DNA of 64,000 nt from an uncultured Porphyromonadaceae bacterium (GTDB lineage Bacteria; Bacteroidota; Bacteroidia; Bacteroidales; Muribaculaceae). The position numbers and the translations under genes were made by a program. Positions 58,147-64,000 of this stretch are shown here, one piece after another. Every line of letters begins with the position of its first letter. Within the stretch, counting starts at the first letter, position 1. The notes beneath the pieces were generated by a model. The model was given only the letters and a program-made list of their open reading frames with translations. It searched no databases and had not been told where the DNA came from. The DNA lies in the NCBI GenBank assembly GCA_945873625.1, contig CAMCDS010000008.1:1-64000 (forward strand), given 5' to 3'.

Positions 58147-58781
58147 TGATACACATAGTTAAAGGTGCGCCATTAGGTGACTTTACAGATTTCGTCCAGA
58201 ACGAACATCCTACCAATTGGGATGATATTCATCATTCCAAACGTCATCCTGGCCTCGGCAAAAAATGTCGGGAGCACATACTGCTCAATGAACAAAATGT
58301 GCTTGGCGGATATACTGAACGTCCGCTATGGAACACACAAACGGATTTGCACATTGACCACTTTAAGAAAAAGGGTATGAACTGGCCACAAGATGTCACC
58401 TGGGAGTGGGATAACTTCATCGTCGAAGACCGTAATCCAAATTATGGAGCTTGTTATAAGGACACTCACACTTCGGACATGGCAGACTATGATCTTCTAC
58501 TTAATCCTGTATCTGAACACCCTGAGCGACTGATGACCTATCTGCCCGACGGACAAATCATGGCAAGGACAGATATTGACAAGCAGGATTCCAAGCGTGC
58601 AACATTCACAATTGAGCGTTTCAACCTTGGGCATGAAAGTCTTAGGCAGATGAGATATGAAATCATGAAACAGATAGAATCGTACAATCAACTGACAGAC
58701 GATGAAATACGAGTTGCGCTTGAAAGCCAAGGATTTCCTTCTGTTGTTGAGTGGGCATTGCAGGTAAGAGCGATTTTGTGA
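58146..58781 (+). CDS. HNH-family nuclease, PtuB-like, without the usual cysteines
   Basis: This 211-residue protein is in the position and has the outline of PtuB (TIGR02646-type HNH). HHSKRHPGLGKKCREHILLN occurs near residue 30, the core DLHIDHFKKKGMNWP near 65, and WEWDNFIVEDRNPNYGACYKD after it. The HNH core histidines and Asn are visible. The CxYCE motif that normally precedes the core reads GGYTE, and the later Cys-x-x-Cys is reduced to NYGACYKD, so zinc-knuckle ligands are missing. A related subfamily without zinc is more likely than a dead protein. It overlaps the ATPase stop by one base. Confidence 0.75.
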   Translation: MIHIVKGAPLGDFTDFVQNEHPTNWDDIHHSKRHPGLGKKCREHILLNEQNVLGGYTERPLWNTQTDLHIDHFKKKGMNWPQDVTWEWDNFIVEDRNPNYGACYKDTHTSDMADYDLLLNPVSEHPERLMTYLPDGQIMARTDIDKQDSKRATFTIERFNLGHESLRQMRYEIMKQIESYNQLTDDEIRVALESQGFPSVVEWALQVRAIL

Positions 58782-58857
58782 GGAAAATGATGACTACAAC
58801 CGCATCGACGACTACCGCCGCGCCTGGGCACACTTTGGTAAGATACTGAACATGTAA
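58782..58857 (+). pseudogene. Duplicated 3' end of the adenine methylase gene
   Basis: Directly after the HNH stop, an open fragment encodes DYNRIDDYRRAWAHFGKILNM and a TAA. It matches the methylase C-terminus DRIADYRRAWAHFDKIFNK at 56798-56859 over about 60 bases with a 23-base identical block. The following spacer (ATATTTATAT before ATGAAA) also resembles the spacer between the methylase and the PtuA-like gene. It is a left-over tail, 11 bp before the OLD gene, and is too short to be a gene. Confidence 0.9.
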
Positions 58858-58868
58858 GAAATATTTAT

Positions 58869-60734
58869 ATGAAACTAACAAGATATAAAGTAACAAATTT
58901 CCGTTCAGTTAAAGATTCTGGATGGATTAATTGCAACGATGTGACAACATTAGTCGGCATAAATGAAGCCGGCAAATCTAATCTTCTTCTTGCTTTATGG
59001 AAATTAAATCCGGCAAGTGGCGGAGACATCGACATTTTGCACGATATGCCAGTTGACAAATTGGCTGAAATGCGCAATCATACTTCAGAAACGACCTTTA
59101 TTGAAGCGGAATTTTCAATTACTGAAGAAACGAGAACAGTTATTGGAGAAGAAGTTGGTTGCAACATGTCTGATGTTTCGAAGGTTTCCGTGTCACGTTA
59201 CTATGATGGCAGACACGATGTTGACCTTCATGGGATTGTTCCACAGACCACACTTCAGGAAACAATCAAGGAAAAAACTCCAGAAGGTGATGACAAGGAG
59301 AAGACCGTGTCTAAAGAATACCTAAAGGAGGATTTAGATAATGCCATTATTTCACACTTACCAAAATTCGTATACTACTCGAATTATGGTAATTTATCGA
59401 CTCGTATATATTTGCCGAATGTCATGAAGTGGCTTAATGGTGAAGCCATTCCTGGTATTGATATAAACGAGGATCAGGTTCGGACACTCCGCGTCCTTTT
59501 CAGTTTTGTAAATCTTCAACCTCAGGAAATACTAAATCTAGGAAAGGATACAACAGCCGAAGTCCGTAGAAATGGTCGCACACCAACACAAAACGATATT
59601 GACAAGACTGATGCGGACAAAGAGAAGAGGAGTATTCTTCTTCAATCTGCATCGACTAGACTAACAAAAGAATTTAAAGACTGGTGGAATCAGGGAGAAT
59701 ACAAATTTAGATTTGATGCCGATGGCGACTACTTTAGAATTTGGGTGTCAGATTCAAAGAGACCAGCAGAAGTTAGCTTGGAACTGAGAAGTACTGGGTT
59801 GCAGTGGTTCTTGAGTTTCTATTTGATTTTTTTAGTCGAAAGTCAAGAAAATCATAAAAATGCGATTCTGCTTCTTGACGAAGCAGGTTTGACTTTGCAT
59901 CCATTAGCACAGAAGGACTTATCTAAGTTCTTCAATAAGTTGTCTCTTACGAACCAAATTATTAATACAACTCACTCCCCATTTATCGTAGATACAAACA
60001 ATATTGATAGATGTAAAGTCGTATACATGGACTCTGATGGTTTAACTGTAGCCTCAGATGATCTTCGTCAAAGCAATGATAAGCTTAACGAAAAATCCAT
60101 ATATGCTGTTCATGCTGCTCTTGGACTCAGCGTATCAGATATTCTTCTCCAAGGATGCAAGCCAGTTATTGTTGAAGGTCCTTCTGATCAGATATATCTC
60201 AATACGATAAAACAGATACTTATAGGAAACAATATTTTTTCCCCGAAAGATGAAATCGTATTTCTTCCAAGTGGCGGAGTTAAGGGAATACCTGGCGTTG
60301 TTAGCATCATATCTGGCAAGAATGGTGAAACTCCTATAGTAATTGTCGACTCAGACAAAAGTGGCCTTGACGCAAAGAAAAAGTTACTCAGCGGTGACTT
60401 GTATTCTGGCGATAATGGCAAAATCTTGGAGATTAAAGATTACACAGGAATGGATAATTCCGAGGTCGAGGATTTCATCCCTGCGGATATTATCTGCAAG
60501 CAGATTTCTAAGATATTGCCTCACGATTTAGATGATGATTTCGAAGATGTATACACTGAAGGAGAACCTATTGTCCCTCAAATCGAAAAGTTCGCACACG
60601 ATTACAATGTTACCCTTTCCAAAGGTTGGAAAGTCGAACTGGCAAAAAAGGTTAAATCATCGATGTTGAAGAAGGTATTTTCAAAAGAAGATTGCAAGAA
60701 TTGGAAAAAACTCTTTGATAAATTCTGTAAGTAG
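58869..60734 (+). CDS. OLD-family ATPase-TOPRIM nuclease
   Basis: This 621-residue protein has an N-terminal ABC-type ATPase (VTNFRSVKDSGWI, VGINEAGKSNLLLALWKL, ELRSTGLQWFLSFYLIF, ILLLDEAGLTLHPLAQKDL, TTHSPFIVDTNN). A C-terminal TOPRIM domain follows with PVIVEGPSDQIYL, IVIVDSDKSGLDAKKKL and EVEDFIP, the acidic residues of OLD nucleases. GajA of Gabija and other OLD defence nucleases share this plan, but no GajB (UvrD-like) helicase follows. Its ATG lies 11 bp after the duplicated methylase tail, suggesting it originally followed the methylase directly. It ends in TAG, the only TAG stop among the genes seen. Confidence 0.9.
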   Translation: MKLTRYKVTNFRSVKDSGWINCNDVTTLVGINEAGKSNLLLALWKLNPASGGDIDILHDMPVDKLAEMRNHTSETTFIEAEFSITEETRTVIGEEVGCNMSDVSKVSVSRYYDGRHDVDLHGIVPQTTLQETIKEKTPEGDDKEKTVSKEYLKEDLDNAIISHLPKFVYYSNYGNLSTRIYLPNVMKWLNGEAIPGIDINEDQVRTLRVLFSFVNLQPQEILNLGKDTTAEVRRNGRTPTQNDIDKTDADKEKRSILLQSASTRLTKEFKDWWNQGEYKFRFDADGDYFRIWVSDSKRPAEVSLELRSTGLQWFLSFYLIFLVESQENHKNAILLLDEAGLTLHPLAQKDLSKFFNKLSLTNQIINTTHSPFIVDTNNIDRCKVVYMDSDGLTVASDDLRQSNDKLNEKSIYAVHAALGLSVSDILLQGCKPVIVEGPSDQIYLNTIKQILIGNNIFSPKDEIVFLPSGGVKGIPGVVSIISGKNGETPIVIVDSDKSGLDAKKKLLSGDLYSGDNGKILEIKDYTGMDNSEVEDFIPADIICKQISKILPHDLDDDFEDVYTEGEPIVPQIEKFAHDYNVTLSKGWKVELAKKVKSSMLKKVFSKEDCKNWKKLFDKFCK

Positions 60735-60781
60735 AATTCCTATATGCAAATTGGATTTGATACCACATACAAGTAAATTTC

Positions 60782-63700
60782 ATGGCAAAATACATCAACA
60801 GAAAGCAGTTGCTTAAAGCTTCAGCCGAAGAAATTGAGCGATTCTTTGCAGAAACCACCTTTGAAGGCATATATTCTTCCGAGGTCCGTAGCAAGAATAC
60901 AGATTTTTATAAGGGCAGTATATCTGATATTAAACTGGAAGGGCGACCGACCAATATTGCTCCCACGTTCTTAAATGTGCCCACGTCCAGTAAGCCTATT
61001 CCGGAAGGACCTTGTTCTTTCAAATGCAGATTTAATCTTGCTGCTTACAAACAAGATGAGACAAAATACATTGTCAATCTTCTTGGAAGCACCCTTAGTG
61101 CCATAGATTCTATATCCCAACCGGAGATTATGGTGAGTTCGAAGGATTCTAAGGAGCAAGATCTCTTTGATATGTGGGGAGTAGACAACTGTGAATGTAT
61201 CGGTTTCTATCACTATGATGAAGAGAGTGAAACCTACATTGTTGATGACCTTCGCAAACCTAATTTTGACCATATTCCGTATTACCCTGGTGATACGGAA
61301 AAGCGTCCTATTAAGATTACGTATCCACATGAGATTAGAGGCATAAAGCTTAATGATTACTATTTGTTTACATGGAAGCTTTCTCATCGCAACAAATTTA
61401 ATCCTTATGAGATTTATATAGATTTCGAGAACCAGCCTAAGCCGATTGAGCCTAAATGGTTTATTGACACGCTCTTTGATGATCGCCACAATGATAAATC
61501 AAAGAATTTTGGTTCTGCAACGAACTTCCTTGACACTCTAAGTAAACAACTCAGCGCCAAGGAGTCTACCTTCGTGTATGAGCTGCTACAAAATGCCAAT
61601 GACTATCCAGTGGAAGGTCAAAGTGTGGATGTTGAGTTCCATGTTACTGACAACTATATACTTTTCATCCACTCTGGTGACAAGTTCAATGTACGCAACA
61701 TTTCTGGAATCTGCGGTATAAACGAGAAAGAAAAGGTAGCGAACAAGAAGACTATTGGATATAAAGGTATCGGTTTCAAAACCGTGTTCCTAAACAACCA
61801 CTACGTATACTTGCGTACGGGAAAGTACTCTTTTAGATTTGACCAAAAAGCAAAAAAGATTAAACGTCTTGAAGCCCCCTGGCCTATTTTGCCGGTATGG
61901 ACAAGCCACGAAGAAGTTGCAGCAGAAGTCAATAGTGTATTTGACACTGTAGACAAGAAGTTCCGTGTAAAGATTGCCTTGCGCCCTGATGACAAGAAGA
62001 TGCTTCATCTGGGACGAAACTCGTACGCCAATCTCTTTAAGGAGGTTTTTGCAGATTCAAACATCATTCTCTTCATTCCTAACATAAATTCGGTTCGTGT
62101 CATCATAGACGGGAAGGAAGAAAGAGTCTGCTACCGAAACAATGACGAATGGATTGTAGGAGACTACGAGGAAGACATTGATCTTAACATCCAAGCTCTT
62201 GTAAATAAGACTATAGACAAAGGCAATAGTCGTATTCCGGAAAAATACAAGGATTTCGACTGCACTAAAGTATCATTCGCATGTAAGCATGAGGGGGCTA
62301 TCATTAAGCCAGTAGATAAGGCTACCCTATACTGCTATTTGCCAACTAAGGCTTCGTGGGGATTCCCCTTCCTCATGAATACCGACATGATACCCAAAGG
62401 TGATCGCAATGACATAGAAACAGAGGTTAAGCTCCTGGACGAAGACGAAACGAACTTCAACGAAGTCCTTGCTGCGATTGCTGGTCGTAAGTTATTTGAC
62501 TGGCTGAAGGATCTTTTGATGTCTTGTAAGTATCATCTTGGTTCGGTATTTTCACTTGTTCCTGATTTCAAAAAATGCAAGAAGGAACATGATTACTACG
62601 ATGACTTTATCGCCCAGTTTGAAGACGAATTCAATGAATGTGTTGAAACAGAACAAATCGTGCCTGTGACCAAAGGGATTGCGAATGTTAAGAGTGTTGT
62701 CTATGACACAATTGGACTCACCACAGCAGGCGTGATGACTGATGATGAAATCCTTAAGTTCTCTGGACTGGACAACGGTTATCTTCCATTGCCATTACTG
62801 CGTAAGGACAAGAATTTCTTATCCTTCTTAAAACGCTATGCGGATGAAGACATGAAGTTTGACGAAGACAAACTTCATGATATGATAGATAACGAAGAAT
62901 TCCAGACTTGGCTTAAGGTTCAGGACAATAATAACAAGTTCATTAAGTTCCTTCTTGACAATGATATGCTGGAGGACTTCATGGACGAAGAGATATTCTT
63001 GGAAGATGAAGGCTCTTTGCAAAAGGCTGAGGCACTCTACTATGATGTTGACAAGTACCTCGTTGATTTGCTAGCATTTACCAATTATATTTATTTCCTG
63101 TCGCCAAAGACAAGAGAGTTCTTCAAGGATAATAAAAAGTGGATTGATGCCATAGATGGGAAGTTTGCCGAGTTCGATTGCGATGACTTCGTTAATAACG
63201 AATTACTTTCATATACAAACAAAGCAAGTACAATTGAAAGTCTTAAGGACAAGGATACCTCTATTCACTTCTTTAAGTTCCTTGCAGAGAATGTGGAGTT
63301 TGATGATGATTTCACATCACTGCCGTTTATTGCTGATGATGAAACTGTCGTAGATGATTTTGAAGATAAATTCTTATTCTTTACGTCCGAAAAAGGGCAC
63401 AAAGTTTGCGAGTCAGAATGGATGTCCTCTATAGCTGTAGCGTTTGTATCTGAGGATTATACAAAAGCTACGAAAGAATATCTCAAAGACAATTTCGGTG
63501 TTCAGACATTTTCTGATGAAATTATAGTCAAGGACATCATCTTGTCGGACGATTATCACAATGACATAAGTGATGGCATCAATGAGGATTTTGCCATTAG
63601 TAAATCTTTCGTCTTGTATTGCTTCTCTCAGAAAGATTATTTTGAGTCTGGTTCCTTGCGGAACTATTCGCTTCACACGTTCGATGGTGATGGAGATGAA

Positions 63701-64000
63701 GCTTGGTGCTTGACTGAAGACCATGTGTATTTCCAATCAGACCTGTACGATGACTTTGCTGCAAAAGAATGGGTCAACTATGACTGGATGTATGCTTTTG
63801 ATGGAAGCTACATGGAAGGAGTTGCTTCTCCTTCGGACTTGAAAGATTTCGTTAAGAAGGCTTTCTGGGTAGAGGAACTTTCTCAAAAGAATTTCTATAC
63901 AGATATTGTTAAGCATCACTTAAAATCAGATTTTTTCAAGACTATCTGTGGGAACAATGATGGAGATGGACATAAAAATTTAGACTTTATCCACTATCTA
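60782..64000 (+). CDS. Very large GHKL/Hsp90-fold ATPase (sacsin-like), cut by window end
   Basis: The frame is open from ATG 60782 to the last base, 1073 codons without a stop. After an N-terminal domain of about 230 residues comes a GHKL ATP-binding site: ESTFVYELLQNANDYP (the Glu/Asn N-box) and KKTIGYKGIGFKTVFLNN (G-box), as in sacsin and the NO VEIN-like histidine-kinase-fold ATPases. YLPTKASWGFPFLMNTDMIP is the region after the ATP site. The rest is helical and acidic with no domain recognised. Such proteins occur in anti-phage islands; the role here is unknown. It starts 47 bp after the OLD gene. Confidence 0.85.
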   Translation, partial: MAKYINRKQLLKASAEEIERFFAETTFEGIYSSEVRSKNTDFYKGSISDIKLEGRPTNIAPTFLNVPTSSKPIPEGPCSFKCRFNLAAYKQDETKYIVNLLGSTLSAIDSISQPEIMVSSKDSKEQDLFDMWGVDNCECIGFYHYDEESETYIVDDLRKPNFDHIPYYPGDTEKRPIKITYPHEIRGIKLNDYYLFTWKLSHRNKFNPYEIYIDFENQPKPIEPKWFIDTLFDDRHNDKSKNFGSATNFLDTLSKQLSAKESTFVYELLQNANDYPVEGQSVDVEFHVTDNYILFIHSGDKFNVRNISGICGINEKEKVANKKTIGYKGIGFKTVFLNNHYVYLRTGKYSFRFDQKAKKIKRLEAPWPILPVWTSHEEVAAEVNSVFDTVDKKFRVKIALRPDDKKMLHLGRNSYANLFKEVFADSNIILFIPNINSVRVIIDGKEERVCYRNNDEWIVGDYEEDIDLNIQALVNKTIDKGNSRIPEKYKDFDCTKVSFACKHEGAIIKPVDKATLYCYLPTKASWGFPFLMNTDMIPKGDRNDIETEVKLLDEDETNFNEVLAAIAGRKLFDWLKDLLMSCKYHLGSVFSLVPDFKKCKKEHDYYDDFIAQFEDEFNECVETEQIVPVTKGIANVKSVVYDTIGLTTAGVMTDDEILKFSGLDNGYLPLPLLRKDKNFLSFLKRYADEDMKFDEDKLHDMIDNEEFQTWLKVQDNNNKFIKFLLDNDMLEDFMDEEIFLEDEGSLQKAEALYYDVDKYLVDLLAFTNYIYFLSPKTREFFKDNKKWIDAIDGKFAEFDCDDFVNNELLSYTNKASTIESLKDKDTSIHFFKFLAENVEFDDDFTSLPFIADDETVVDDFEDKFLFFTSEKGHKVCESEWMSSIAVAFVSEDYTKATKEYLKDNFGVQTFSDEIIVKDIILSDDYHNDISDGINEDFAISKSFVLYCFSQKDYFESGSLRNYSLHTFDGDGDEAWCLTEDHVYFQSDLYDDFAAKEWVNYDWMYAFDGSYMEGVASPSDLKDFVKKAFWVEELSQKNFYTDIVKHHLKSDFFKTICGNNDGDGHKNLDFIHYL

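Noticed and set aside
56875-58781. Retron effector genes
   Set aside because: The ATPase-HNH pair occurs with retrons, but no reverse transcriptase or msr/msd-like gene is near.
58869-60734. Gabija system (GajA)
   Set aside because: The OLD nuclease fits GajA in plan, but the next gene is a GHKL ATPase and not the UvrD-like GajB.

Overview
The window is about 64 kb of a Bacteroidales chromosome, most like the Muribaculaceae (S24-7) or a close relative. This is inferred from several things: the promoter form seen throughout (TTG/TTTG, about 20 bp, TAnnTTTG), a type III glutamine synthetase remnant, dapL (LL-diaminopimelate aminotransferase), the purH-mreBCD-mrdA-rodA block, a GT3-type glycogen synthase, type IX-like C-terminal tails on exported proteins, and a GC-rich core. 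The host core runs from 1 to about 48.7 kb. A lower-GC accessory island follows and runs off the right edge.

Core layout: tRNA-Arg(ACG) 3' end; a His-rich Zn/Cd P-type ATPase; Fe superoxide dismutase; an exported surface protein with an in-frame TAG; a DUF486 membrane protein and a tRNA-dihydrouridine synthase (operon); a Crp/Fnr-like regulator, dapF, dapL and a twice-deleted glutamine synthetase III remnant; rpsP; a repeat-rich intergenic region; the purH-mreB-mreC-mreD-mrdA-rodA block for purine synthesis and cell shape; a TPR protein and gyrA (Phe at the main quinolone-resistance position); a hydrolase and a membrane-anchored Mur ligase; dnaA; a nitroreductase-fold protein and a DEAD-box helicase; an ECF sigma factor; hutUIH (histidine breakdown); glgP and glgA (glycogen); a broken GLUG-repeat surface protein; another copy of the intergenic repeat; a TraB/GumN protein and, divergently, clpB.

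The island (48.8-64 kb) starts right after the clpB terminator with a small XRE regulator. It continues, all on the plus strand and tightly packed, with an SNF2 helicase (DrmD-like), a 1644-residue N6-adenine methylase (DrmMI/Eco57I-like), an AAA ATPase plus HNH pair (Septu-like), an OLD-family ATPase-TOPRIM nuclease, and a very large GHKL/Hsp90-fold ATPase cut by the window end. It looks like a composite anti-phage locus. Two sequence features stand out. A copy of the methylase's 3' end lies just after the ATPase-HNH pair, as if that pair had been inserted as a cassette. Three abutting perfect inverted repeats also lie inside the methylase coding sequence.

Other notable points are a family of nested-palindrome intergenic repeats (three copies), two exported-protein genes with in-frame TAG codons although none of 32 core genes ends in TAG, and a three-gene hut cluster without a visible gene for the last step. 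All functional calls come from reading motifs and gene order; no database search was run.
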